Below, piece by piece: positions 1 through 8,127 of a stretch of DNA of 64,000 nt. Within the stretch, counting starts at the first letter, position 1. The number at the start of each line of letters is the position of its first letter. The notes below the pieces were generated by a model. It ran no database searches. It was not told the origin of the DNA and saw only the letters and a list, made by a program, of their open reading frames with translations. Source of the stretch: Terrabacter aerolatus (GTDB lineage Bacteria; Actinomycetota; Actinomycetes; Actinomycetales; Dermatophilaceae); NCBI RefSeq assembly GCF_007991735.1, contig NZ_BJYX01000007.1, positions 1 to 64,000 of the forward strand. Direction: 5' to 3'. Made by a program: the position numbers and the translations under genes.

Positions 1-45
1 CGTCGCAGCGACCCGATCCGCTAGTCGGACTGGCATGCTGCGCGA

Positions 46-366
46 ATGCCAACGCTTGGGGAGATTCAGCAGAATGCGCTCGATCTGCGCCGCCACAACC
101 AGTGGGCGGAAACCTCTCCCGAGCGGCGGTTCCTGTTCCTCGTCGAGGAGGTTGGAGAGCTCGCCCGCGTCCTTCAGGACCGGGCCGGGGCCCCGGCGAC
201 CGATGGCGCTGAAGAGCTGTTCGACGTGATCTGGAACGTGTGCGACCTCGCCAACCTCCTGGGCATCGACCTCGACTCAGTCTCTGAACGCAAGATCTCC
301 CACAACCACGATCGCGTTTGGGGGGCGGGCGCAACGCCAAACGCAGCGAGTAGCGACGCGGGATAA
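46..366 (+). CDS. MazG-like nucleotide pyrophosphohydrolase domain protein
   Basis: This 106-residue all-helical protein looks like a single-domain MazG/iMazG-type NTP pyrophosphohydrolase. That family hydrolyses nucleoside triphosphates to monophosphates and pyrophosphate with magnesium and is often a housecleaning enzyme. The family metal-binding pattern EExxE...ExxD is visible as EEVGE at residues 34-38 and E57-x-x-D60, with the expected hydrophobic helices around it. The last 15 residues are low complexity. The preferred substrate cannot be told from the sequence. It stands alone at the window edge, and no ribosome binding site is obvious before the ATG. Confidence 0.75.
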   Translation: MPTLGEIQQNALDLRRHNQWAETSPERRFLFLVEEVGELARVLQDRAGAPATDGAEELFDVIWNVCDLANLLGIDLDSVSERKISHNHDRVWGAGATPNAASSDAG

Positions 367-483
367 CCGACGTTCTACTCGCGGCATGACCGGACGTCGC
401 AGCGCCCACATCTTGTCGGAGCGCCCAGCGGGATGTGTGCCCGGGTCTGAATGCGCGCGAGTTCCGCTGGCACACTCCAGGTC

Positions 484-957
484 ATGAGCGATGATCCGTG
501 GGGCGGTAGTCACGTGACAGGCCGCGAACCCTCGGCTTGGGACCCCGCCATCGGATGGTGGATCTTCGGATGGACTCTCTGGGTTCTTGTCTCGTTTCTC
601 GTAGCCGCTACGTCCAACTGGAACGCTCTCGGAACGGCAGCAGTGGCCCTCGTAGGCCCCCTCTTGGGGACCATCGTGCGCCCGCCGCGGCGGATGACGC
701 TGCAAGGACAGATCCTCATCTCACGAACGCCGTGGCGTAGGAGCACCTTTGACCTCGGCCTGACCCGTAGGGTTACGGGCGGTGGTCCGAGTTACGCGAC
801 TCCCGGCGAGTTGTGGATCAACTTCAACGACGGGTCTACCAACAGCTTCTTGCTGGTAACCAAGAGGCAGCGTTCCTTGGCAAAGGAAGTAGTCAAAGCC
901 ATTGACGCGGTGGGCAAGGCAGACACTGTCCCTCCATCGGTCAGAAAGCTGCTGTGA
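484..957 (+). CDS. Two-TM membrane protein with PH-like C-terminal domain, function unknown
   Basis: This protein of 157 residues has two adjacent hydrophobic segments near the N-terminus (about residues 15-35 and 43-60). They are followed by a beta-rich cytoplasmic tail of the kind seen in bacterial PH-domain (DUF) membrane proteins, with alternating hydrophobics and the stretch ELWINF. I chose the ATG at 484, which begins MSDDP, over the in-frame ATG at 451 because the upstream 11 residues look non-coding. A protein of similar build lies 650 bp downstream. No enzymatic motif is visible and the function is unknown. Confidence 0.55.
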   Translation: MSDDPWGGSHVTGREPSAWDPAIGWWIFGWTLWVLVSFLVAATSNWNALGTAAVALVGPLLGTIVRPPRRMTLQGQILISRTPWRRSTFDLGLTRRVTGGGPSYATPGELWINFNDGSTNSFLLVTKRQRSLAKEVVKAIDAVGKADTVPPSVRKLL

Positions 958-1601
958 CCGAATCCGGACCGTTGAACGTGATGGCCCGCAGGGTGACGAG
1001 CCCGTTCCGGCCCGGCGCATCCGCAACGTCCGATCATCGGCATGACAGGAAGAGTGCGTCCGTCGTTCCGGTCCCCTGACGCGCCGGGGCGCCGGAATGG
1101 TGCAACAACCTGTTGCGCCAGGTCGTGCTCGGCAGAGTGCTGATTCGTCCGAACCGCTCCCACGCCTTCTTGACGTCGAGCCCAGCATCAGCACAGTCCC
1201 TACGGACGTCCCGGTAGCTCATCTGGGCGTTCCCAGATTGGCGCGCCGCATTCCTGCCGGCAAGGGTGGCCGAGGGGGACTTTTCCGATGGCTGCAGGTC
1301 GGAATGCTTCTTCTTACCCCCCAGAGGCCCGGGGTGGGGAGTCCTGGTGCAACTTCCCGCAACTTCGGTCGGAACCACACTCGTTCACGCACCGACCGAC
1401 GCGAACCCCACGCCAGTATGCCGCAGTCGACCCGGCGCTCGACGCGAGCCCCCGCGACAGCGCTCGTGCGATGCAACGATCCGCCGGCGAGGCACCGGAC
1501 CCTCAAGCCTGATGCGCTCCCAGCCCGCATCAGGCTCCTCGCGTTCCGGCGCTCGCCCAGGGGATGCGCGTCCACGGCCCGGGTTGCGGGATGATCTGGT
1601 C
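958..1601 (+). other. Gene-poor stretch of about 640 bp
   Basis: No convincing gene is visible here. Reading frames run through it on both strands, but their protein composition (long runs of Arg, Pro and Ser) is that of non-coding GC-rich sequence. It holds one good hairpin near 1506-1536 and one copy of the dispersed octamer GTATGCCG at 1416. It may be the remains of a lost gene between the two small membrane-protein genes, but nothing recognisable is left. Confidence 0.5.
1506..1536 (+). terminator. Orphan hairpin, terminator-like
   Basis: AGCCTGATGCG and CGCATCAGGCT form a perfect 11-bp stem around a 9-nt loop. No T-run follows, which is usual for high-GC actinobacterial terminators. No gene ends just before it on either strand, so its role is unclear. 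Confidence 0.4.
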
Positions 1602-2126
1602 ATGCGTCGCCCAGGCACGACGGCCCCGCCGAGGGGCGCGTCATCCACACAGCCGACGCTCGTCCTCGCGCACGCCCGTCGGACGTTGGACACGGTCGTC
1701 GGCACGTTCCTGGGCGGGCTGGTCCTGATCGGATCCGCCTCCGGGACCCTGGCCAACTGGTCTCCGCGGGCAAGCATCGTGGTGGCTGGCCTTCTCGTCC
1801 CGGCATGGTTGATCGCGATCGTCCGCGCGACGCGAGCCCGTGTCGAGGTCAGCTCGGACGGTCTTCGGATCCGCCGGGTCTTCGGCACGCGGACCATCCC
1901 TGCGGCTGACTACGACGGAGTCACCTACAACCTGACGGTCTTTCCCCCGGGACCCTCCCTCGCGATCCGGCGCACGTCCGGCCACCCGGTCAGTGCCCCG
2001 AGCGCCTTGGACATGCGCGAGCACCCGCTGAAGAGCCTCGACGACGAGGTCGCCGAGCTCGGCCAGCTCATCGCCGCTGCGCTCGGCGGCCCATCGGCAG
2101 GCTCCCCGGCGCACTCGGGCGCGTGA
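1602..2126 (+). CDS. Two-TM PH-domain (bPH6-like) membrane protein
   Basis: The 174-residue product has an N-terminal tail, two transmembrane segments (about residues 30-50 and 55-75), and a C-terminal domain beginning RVEVSSDGLRIRRVFG. That is the typical strand pattern of actinobacterial PH-domain (bPH6-type) proteins, which are anchored on the cytoplasmic face of the membrane. The ATG at 1602 was chosen because residues encoded upstream in the same frame look random. Its GTGA stop overlaps the earliest possible start of the next gene, so the two may be co-transcribed. The role is unknown. Confidence 0.6.
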   Translation: MRRPGTTAPPRGASSTQPTLVLAHARRTLDTVVGTFLGGLVLIGSASGTLANWSPRASIVVAGLLVPAWLIAIVRATRARVEVSSDGLRIRRVFGTRTIPAADYDGVTYNLTVFPPGPSLAIRRTSGHPVSAPSALDMREHPLKSLDDEVAELGQLIAAALGGPSAGSPAHSGA

Positions 2127-2164
2127 GGCGGACACCCCTCTGGGGTTACCTGCATGATGAGCGG

Positions 2165-2971
2165 ATGGAAGCGGAGGAACCTCTTTACGGTGGGGATGTG
2201 ACCGAGGGCGTGGTGCGCGTCGGGAACACCGTGCGCCGCCCGCAGGGACCGCATTCCCCGACCGTGCACATGGTGCTGAGGCACCTTGAGTCCGTTGGCT
2301 TTGCAGGCGCGCCCAAGGTGCTGGGGGTCGACGACAAAGGCCGCGAGGTCCTGACCTTCGTCACCGGCGAGGTGGCGGGTCGTCCGTGGCCGTCCTGGGT
2401 CGCGGACGCGGACCGGGCCACGTCGGTGGCGCGTCTGGCACGCGAGCTTGACGACGCGCTCGAGCTCCTCGGCCTCCCCCGAGACACGCCAGGGGACACC
2501 GCGGCGATGCACGAAGCACCGGGACGTCCCGGACCTGAACCGTCCTTCCTGGGTCATCGCGATTTCACGCCCGAGAACACCGTCTTCCGAGGCGAGGAGG
2601 CCGTCGCGTTCATCGACTTCGACCTGGCCCGCCCGTCCACACGCATCGACGAGGTGGCAAACCTGCTGCTGTGGTGGGGTGGTTGGATGCCGCCCGAGGA
2701 CCGGGAGGAGGTGATGCAGGACGTCGACGCCGCAGGCCACGGCCGGTTGTTGGTCGACGCCTACGGCTTGGCTCCCGCCCACCGCGAGTGGCTCGTGCCG
2801 GTGTCGATCGCTGCGGCGGAGCGGTCGTGGTACTCGATGCGAGACCGCGCGCGCACTCACGGAGGAGGGTGGGCGCGGATGTGGGATGCCGGGATGGGTG
2901 ATCGCATCAAGCGCCGCGCGGCATGGCTTCGTCAGGAGCAGAGCCGTCTTCATGCCGCCGTGACTCCCTGA
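2165..2971 (+). CDS. Aminoglycoside phosphotransferase (APH)-fold kinase
   Basis: The 268-residue product has the protein-kinase-like fold of the APH/choline kinase family. The catalytic loop is visible as HRDFTPEN (about residues 131-138) and the metal-binding DFG-equivalent as DFDLA (about 151-155). The nucleotide-binding N-lobe is short and poorly conserved. Family members phosphorylate hydroxyls of small molecules (aminoglycosides, macrolides, homoserine, choline), and the substrate cannot be inferred here, so resistance should not be assumed. The ATG at 2165 is preferred; a GTG at 2123, overlapping the previous stop, is possible and would add 14 residues. Confidence 0.7.
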   Translation: MEAEEPLYGGDVTEGVVRVGNTVRRPQGPHSPTVHMVLRHLESVGFAGAPKVLGVDDKGREVLTFVTGEVAGRPWPSWVADADRATSVARLARELDDALELLGLPRDTPGDTAAMHEAPGRPGPEPSFLGHRDFTPENTVFRGEEAVAFIDFDLARPSTRIDEVANLLLWWGGWMPPEDREEVMQDVDAAGHGRLLVDAYGLAPAHREWLVPVSIAAAERSWYSMRDRARTHGGGWARMWDAGMGDRIKRRAAWLRQEQSRLHAAVTP

Positions 2972-3160
2972 CCTGCTCGGCGCGTGTGCCGGATGCCGCG
3001 CCGCGGCACGCCCGATCGGCGGAAGAGAGCACGTCTGCGTGACCCGGGTAGCGATGCGGTATGCCGGCCTGACCGCGTCGGTCCTCCTTGGTCGTTGCCG
3101 GGCTGTCGGTCGACGTAGACGGTCATCGTGAGGTCGTCCTCACCATCGGTCACTTGGGCA

Positions 3161-3880
3161 TCAACCAGCGGGCGACCTCTCGATGAGGTCGAGGTCGCGC
3201 ACGCAGAACTGGTGGTGCTCGAACTCCTCGCCGAGCACGGTGCCCAGGCACTGCCGCACCGATCGTCCGCGTGCGTACGTCGGCCACAGGTCGTTGTCGG
3301 CGAGCGGTGCCGGCTGCTGGAGCTGCTCGGAGGTCAGGGCATCGAGCCAGCGCTCGAGCTCGGCCGCTTGCTCGTCCCTGACCGTCAGCACCTCCTCGAG
3401 CGTCGGCTCCGCCGTCGGGTCGAGCCCCTGCTCCTCTCGGCTGGGCACGGACTCGATGCCCAGGCCCATCGGAGTGAAGAGGTCGGTGGACCCGAGGCAG
3501 CAGCGCCGAAACCACGAGTCGTGGACGAAGACCAGGTGTCGAAGCGTCTGCACCGCCGACCACTCGTCGTTCACGCTCTCGTGCTCGATGCCGGGCGTCA
3601 CCCGCATGCGAGCCACGGTCGCCTCCCAGTCGCTGCGCAGCTGCCGCCACCCTCGGCGCAGGTCGGCCGGGTCGTCCGACCGGATGAGCCGGCGGACGGG
3701 ATGCCGACGGTCGAGCTCGGCCTCGACGTACCCCATGACCTCGACGCCGTTCACGACGAGATTGGTGACGAGCCCGTCGATCACGGCGTCCTGCATCACC
3801 ACGCCGACCAGACGGGTGTTGCTCAGGTTGCACTCGCGGAACTCCGCGCCCTCCAGGTCCTCGTCCACGTACCGCTTCAT
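3161..3880 (-). CDS. DinB family protein
   Basis: The product is 239 residues. An N-terminal segment with weak pentapeptide-like repeats (about residues 1-45) is followed by a four-helix DinB_2-type bundle. Features of that superfamily seen here include WSAVQTLRHLVFVHDSWF, with a His on the first helix pair, and a late HHQFCVRDLD segment with paired His. DinB-like proteins are metal-binding and some act as thiol (mycothiol or bacillithiol) transferases, which would fit this mycothiol-making organism, but no activity can be assigned. A TAGCCT -10 box lies 7 nt before the ATG, suggesting a leaderless transcript. Confidence 0.75.
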   Translation of the reverse strand: MKRYVDEDLEGAEFRECNLSNTRLVGVVMQDAVIDGLVTNLVVNGVEVMGYVEAELDRRHPVRRLIRSDDPADLRRGWRQLRSDWEATVARMRVTPGIEHESVNDEWSAVQTLRHLVFVHDSWFRRCCLGSTDLFTPMGLGIESVPSREEQGLDPTAEPTLEEVLTVRDEQAAELERWLDALTSEQLQQPAPLADNDLWPTYARGRSVRQCLGTVLGEEFEHHQFCVRDLDLIERSPAG

Positions 3881-3958
3881 GCTCGGCAGGCTAGGCCCGG
3901 CCCCGGACATCGAACGACATCGGTCGGGGCGTCCGCCCTCGAGGCGCCAGGGCCGCTC

Positions 3959-4714
3959 TCAGTCGGCGGGGCGCCGGGCGTCGATGAGGTGCCGCGTCGA
4001 GTGCGCGACGAACGGGTGTCCGCTGCGCATCTGCGCGTCGAGTTCGCGCAGCGGGCCCTCGTGCGACGCGACGGAGAAGTCGGGAACCCACCACACGCAC
4101 TTGCGCAGGATCCACACGACGGCTCCGACGTCGTGGAACTCCATCCGGCACCGCGCCCGTTGCAGGCTGGCGACCTCCAGTCCGTGCGCTACGGCTGCGG
4201 CAACCTCGTGCTCGGGGTCGCGGGCCCGTCGTTCGTCGGTGAGTGTGCCCAGGAAGTGCTCGATCAGCTCGAACGCCGAGGCCGGCCCGACGTGCTGCGC
4301 GAAGTAGCGCCCACCCGGCTGCAGCACCCGCCGGATCTCGGCCCAGTCCGGCCGCACCGGGTGGCGGGCCGTGACCAGCTCGAAGGAGCTGTCAGAAAAG
4401 GGGAGTCGGCCGCCGTCGGTCTCGACGACGTGCACTCCGCGGGAACCCAGCAGCCGGCGCGCGCGCTCAGCATTGGGAGGCCAGCCCTCCGTGACCACCA
4501 TCGTCGCCGGAAGCGCTGGCGCTTCGGCGACGACCTCTCCACCGCCGGTGTCGATGTCCAGGGCCGACTGCACCTGGGCCAGACGGTCAGCGAGCAGCCG
4601 GGCGTAACCCCAGGGTGGTCGCTCTTCCGTCGCGCGGCCGTCCAGCCACCCGAATCCCCAGCCGGTGACGTCCGCCGACTCCGCTTCCGCCACCAGCTCC
4701 TCGAACGACCGCAT
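3959..4714 (-). CDS. Class I SAM-dependent methyltransferase
   Basis: This 251-residue protein has a Rossmann-type methyltransferase core. A modified motif I region (ALDIDTGGGE) is followed by VVTEGWPPNAERARRLL and an acidic post-motif, then LPFSDSSFELVTARHP and LQPGGRYFAQHVG, which match motifs of Methyltransf_11-type enzymes. The ATG at 4714 (MRSFEEL) was chosen over a GTG at 4837 because the extra 41 residues are compositionally random. The substrate is unknown. It lies 78 bp downstream of the DinB gene start on the same strand. Confidence 0.75.
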   Translation of the reverse strand: MRSFEELVAEAESADVTGWGFGWLDGRATEERPPWGYARLLADRLAQVQSALDIDTGGGEVVAEAPALPATMVVTEGWPPNAERARRLLGSRGVHVVETDGGRLPFSDSSFELVTARHPVRPDWAEIRRVLQPGGRYFAQHVGPASAFELIEHFLGTLTDERRARDPEHEVAAAVAHGLEVASLQRARCRMEFHDVGAVVWILRKCVWWVPDFSVASHEGPLRELDAQMRSGHPFVAHSTRHLIDARRPAD

Positions 4715-4876
4715 GACGGCAGGCTGACAACCACCGTGGAACGCGGTCAACTGCTTTGCGGCGTCGGCAGGTCCCCCGCAGCGCCGAGATCGGTGTCCAC
4801 CGTTGATGCGGTGCATGCGGTTGACTGTGGCTGTCACGTCACGCGTTGTTGCCCGGCGTCAGGGTGGAGGGGCTCC

Positions 4877-5452
4877 ATGGGAAATCTGATCTACGCGGCC
4901 AACGTCTCGCTCGACGGCTTCCTCGAGGACGAGACGGGTGCGTTCGACTGGTCCGTGCCCGACGAGGCCGTCCACGCGTTCTGGAACGAGCACGAGCGGC
5001 ACATCGGCACGTCGCTCTACGGGCGACGCATGTACGAGACGATGCGGGTCTGGGACAGCGACGACTGGTTGACGGACGAGCCGGAGGTGGTCCACGAGTA
5101 TGCCGGCATCTGGCGTGACGCGGACAAGGTCGTCTACTCCACGTCACTGACCGAGGTGACCACCGCGCGCACGCGGCTCGAGCGGACGTTCGAGCCCGAG
5201 GCCGTGCGACGCCTCAAGGAGACCTCCGACTCGGATCTCAGCATCGGAGGTGCGGGGATCGCGGCCGAGGCCTTCCGCCACGGTCTGGTCGACGAGTGCG
5301 TGCTGCTGCTGTGCCCGGTCGTCGTCGGCGGCGGCAAGCCGGCACTGCCTCGAGGGGTCCGACTCGACCTCGAGCTGCTCGACCACCGACGCTTCGCCAA
5401 CGGCGTGGTCTGCGTCCGTCACGCAGTCCGACACCCTGACGGGCACGTGTAG
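4877..5452 (+). CDS. Dihydrofolate reductase-like (RibD C-terminal family) protein
   Basis: The 191-residue product is a single RibD_C/DHFR-fold domain. The start IYAANVSLDGFLEDETG is the hallmark of the family, followed by GRRMYETM and the NADPH-binding stretch SIGGAGIAAEAF near residue 135. Members are NADPH-dependent reductases of mostly unknown substrate and are common as solitary genes in Actinobacteria. They are not the essential FolA, which is shorter and carries different folate-binding residues. A GGAGGGG sequence precedes the ATG. Methyltransferase and reductase genes are divergent across a 160-bp gap that shows nothing else. Confidence 0.85.
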   Translation: MGNLIYAANVSLDGFLEDETGAFDWSVPDEAVHAFWNEHERHIGTSLYGRRMYETMRVWDSDDWLTDEPEVVHEYAGIWRDADKVVYSTSLTEVTTARTRLERTFEPEAVRRLKETSDSDLSIGGAGIAAEAFRHGLVDECVLLLCPVVVGGGKPALPRGVRLDLELLDHRRFANGVVCVRHAVRHPDGHV

Positions 5453-5509
5453 GTCACGCGCTTGCCCATCGCCTCCGCGTAGGGGATCTCGCGCCGGCGG
5501 ACTGCCGCG

Positions 5510-6172
5510 CTAGAGCCCGAACGAGTGCCACTCGCCTTCGGAGATCACTTCGACGGAGTCGCCGACGACCTTGAGGGCGGTCTGCTCGTCGATGGCATAC
5601 GCCGGACCGTCGATCTCGACGGCCCACCGCTCCGCGTCCGCAAGGGTGTTCGTCGGGAAGGCGTTCAGGTGAGGGAAGATAGCGAACTCCACGAGCCCCA
5701 GCGTCCGGTCGTCGACGGCCGAGGGCCAGTTGACGAAGTCCGAGCCGATTCGGGGTGCCATGACCATGCTCCCGGCGCTCACTCCGACCCAGGTCGTGTC
5801 GGTCAGGGAGGGCAGCTGGTCCACCATGCCGGACTCCCGCAGCCAGTGGCACAGGTAGGTGGCGTCGCCTCCGTCGACGAGCAGGACGTCGGCCTCTCGG
5901 ACCCATTCGACCCATCGTTCCGGCTCGATGGTGGGAAGGGCCGTGAGCTCGAGGACACCCACGGACTTCCACCCGAGGGAGGTCATGGCGTCTCCCGGGT
6001 CCCCACCACCGACGAACCTGCGCACCGACGCAGGCCCGCAGCTGGGGTGACCCCACTGCGCGGTCGGGATGCAGAGCGCCGAGGCTTCGGAGATCGGTCG
6101 GCCGAGCATCTCGACGAGCGCATCGCGGATGCTGGGGTTCCTGACGCCGCCCGAGGTGAGAAGCAGCTTCAT
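5510..6172 (-). CDS. Peptidase E-like (S51 family) serine hydrolase
   Basis: The 220-residue product belongs to the type 1 glutamine amidotransferase-like S51 peptidases (PepE, cyanophycinase relatives), cytoplasmic enzymes that in the archetype cleave Asp-X dipeptides. Visible family signatures are LLLTSGG at the N-terminus, VDGGDATYL, the nucleophile elbow GVSAGSM with the catalytic Ser, and FPHLNAF with the likely catalytic His. AAGGAG lies 9 nt before the ATG and fixes the start. It stands alone. Confidence 0.85.
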   Translation of the reverse strand: MKLLLTSGGVRNPSIRDALVEMLGRPISEASALCIPTAQWGHPSCGPASVRRFVGGGDPGDAMTSLGWKSVGVLELTALPTIEPERWVEWVREADVLLVDGGDATYLCHWLRESGMVDQLPSLTDTTWVGVSAGSMVMAPRIGSDFVNWPSAVDDRTLGLVEFAIFPHLNAFPTNTLADAERWAVEIDGPAYAIDEQTALKVVGDSVEVISEGEWHSFGL

Positions 6173-6557
6173 CGCGGGGGACTCCTTGGTGTGACGGGGA
6201 CCGTGGGGGCGACGCACGGACGGGAAGCCCCGGGATCGTCGGGTGTTGACACCGTACACACGGACTGGCCCGCTTTGGTCCATGGGCGCGCTCCGGTTTG
6301 GTGGCGACGGTGTGTCCGTCACCCCCGATCCGCAAGAGACTCCCCGCCATGCCCGGGGCGCTGCCGAGGGGCCGCCCTCATGTCCTCCCGGCGAGTCCTC
6401 CACGAGCAGTGAGGAGCCGGCTGACACACTGCTCGAGCCGCACGCTGCGGTGCTGGTACGCCCGGCGGACGCACGCTGCCTGCATCCGCGTCCGGGTCGC
6501 ACGTCGATGGGACCGCGGCAGCCCCGTGGTCACCGCCCGTCGAAGGAGAGGCTCACC
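6173..6557. other. Intergenic region of 385 bp between divergent genes
   Basis: No gene is visible. There is a TTGACA hexamer at 6246-6251 reading rightward, but no matching -10 at a normal distance. A good ribosome binding site (AAGGAGAGG) ends the region just before the lipoprotein gene. Confidence 0.4.
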
Positions 6558-7370
6558 ATGGCTGATCATCCGCAGCAGCCCGCGCTGCAGCCCGCCCAGC
6601 AGCACCTCCCGCGCCCCGAGTCCCGACCCTTTGCCGATTCTCCCCGCGTCGGCACTCGACTGGGCCTGACCCGTCGGGCGACGGCCGCCCTCGCCCTGAC
6701 CCTCGCGGGGGTGGCTGCCGTGGCCGGGTGCAACGGTCCTTCATCGTCCGGGGCCGCCACAGGCGTCGGGGCCACGGTCTCGAACTCGTCGAGCGCACCC
6801 GCTGCCGCCACGAGCGTGCCGACGCTGGCGGCGAGCACCCCGGCGAACTCCGCCGCTTCGAGTCCGTCGTCGGCTGCGTCGACCACGGCCACCTCGACCA
6901 CGTCGCCAACTGACCCGAGTTCCGTGACTGCGGCTGTGCCCGGCTGCGTCCCGGCACAGCTGGTCGCGTCGCTGGCGGCGTCCCGTGCCGCGTCCGGGCA
7001 CGCGCTGCTGGTCATCGCGCTGCGCAACGGCGGTCCGGCCGCGTGTCACCTCGAGGGCTATCCGGGGCTGGCCCTGGTGTCCGCCACCGGGGAACCTGCC
7101 CGCACCACGGTGACGCACGTGCAGGACCAGACGTTTCCCGCCGTCGCACCCACGGCACTGACGGTGCCCGTCGGTGCGAGCGTCTCGTTCGACCTCGGCG
7201 TCACCGACGTCCCGTCGGGCTCGGACGCGTCCTGCGTCAGTGAGCCCACGCTGAGCATCACGCTTCCCGACGCGCAGGGCGCCGTTCGGCTCGCAGCGCG
7301 TGTCACGACCTGCGACCGACGTCTGAACGTCTCCCCGTTCGTCGCGGGCACCGCCGGGGTGCGCCGCTGA
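6558..7370 (+). CDS. DUF4232 domain lipoprotein
   Basis: The product has 270 residues. An unusually long 40-residue polar N-terminal tail precedes a hydrophobic signal segment ending in the lipobox LAGVAAVAGC, so Cys58 would be lipidated. A Ser/Thr/Ala-rich linker (about 60-125) then leads to a DUF4232 beta-sandwich domain beginning at CVPAQL and containing two further cysteine pairs. DUF4232 proteins are exported and common in Actinobacteria; their function is unknown. The ATG follows AAGGAGAGGCTCACC, which supports it despite the long tail before the signal peptide. Confidence 0.8.
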   Translation: MADHPQQPALQPAQQHLPRPESRPFADSPRVGTRLGLTRRATAALALTLAGVAAVAGCNGPSSSGAATGVGATVSNSSSAPAAATSVPTLAASTPANSAASSPSSAASTTATSTTSPTDPSSVTAAVPGCVPAQLVASLAASRAASGHALLVIALRNGGPAACHLEGYPGLALVSATGEPARTTVTHVQDQTFPAVAPTALTVPVGASVSFDLGVTDVPSGSDASCVSEPTLSITLPDAQGAVRLAARVTTCDRRLNVSPFVAGTAGVRR

Positions 7371-7433
7371 CGCTCGGCCGACGGAGTCGTTCCGGTCGAG
7401 GCGCCGACGGGCACGCGGTGAGGTGGAGCGGGT

Positions 7434-8024
7434 TCAGGGACGGCGCCCGCGGACCCAGTCCTCGAGGGTGCCGTCGACCCGGCCGCGCATGACGACGGCC
7501 CAGACGAGCACCGCGGCGGCGAACTCTCCCAAGGGGGCCGCGGCAGCGACCTCGTCACGCAGCGCGGCGAAGCTCGGTCCGTCGCTGGGACTGCGGAAGC
7601 GCAGGCGGGGAGACTCGAGCACCACGGCCCGAGCAGCCGCCGGAAGGCTCTCGACCGTGGCGGGGCGCGCCGATGCGACGGCCTGCCGACGCAGCACGGC
7701 ACGCCAGCGGAGAAGCCCGCCGACCGTGACGCCGACCGCCGCCGCGCCGAGGACGACGGCGCCGCCGAGCGCGACGTCGGACTCGCGCAGCTGCCAGATC
7801 CGGGCCACCTCGCCCGCCCCCGCGGCGAGCACGAGCGCGACCCCGAACGGCCACGCAAGTCGCCACCACGCCGCGTCCCGCTTGAGCCGCTCCTGCTCGT
7901 AGAGCCGGGACGCCCACTCCCGCACGGCGAAGACGGGCACAGGGCTGACGTCGTCGGTCGGAGGGTGGGGCTCGGGGTCGGGCAGCACCGGCTCGGTGCC
8001 GTGCGCCCCTCGATCTCTGCGCAT
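7434..8024 (-). CDS. Two-TM membrane protein of unknown function
   Basis: The 196-residue product has two transmembrane helices in the middle (about residues 62-82 and 90-112) flanked by cytoplasmic, charged N- and C-terminal parts. No known domain is recognised. The ATG at 8024 was chosen because the longer frame upstream is Pro/Arg/Ser-rich and would run into the neighbouring intergenic DNA. It converges on the DUF4232 lipoprotein gene. Confidence 0.55.
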   Translation of the reverse strand: MRRDRGAHGTEPVLPDPEPHPPTDDVSPVPVFAVREWASRLYEQERLKRDAAWWRLAWPFGVALVLAAGAGEVARIWQLRESDVALGGAVVLGAAAVGVTVGGLLRWRAVLRRQAVASARPATVESLPAAARAVVLESPRLRFRSPSDGPSFAALRDEVAAAAPLGEFAAAVLVWAVVMRGRVDGTLEDWVRGRRP

Positions 8025-8127
8025 CTGACCCCTGTCTGGTTTGTCACGTTCTGCGACCTCCAGACTAACGAGCCACGACATCGATCGCGGCGACGCCACG
8101 CACGCGACCCGTGGCTCCGCCGCGGTC

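Noticed and set aside
1034-1222. 62-codon minus-strand frame (MSYRDVRRD...) in the gene-poor region
   Set aside because: The N-terminal half looks faintly protein-like, but there is no ribosome binding site, no known domain and no supporting context, so I do not call it a gene.
2165-2971. Antibiotic resistance gene
   Set aside because: The APH-fold protein has the general kinase motifs only; nothing ties it to a known aminoglycoside or macrolide kinase, and the family includes many metabolic kinases.
3128-5452. 774-codon open frame on the plus strand
   Set aside because: Only its last 191 codons (from 4877) encode a real protein. The rest is a shadow of the DinB and methyltransferase genes on the opposite strand.
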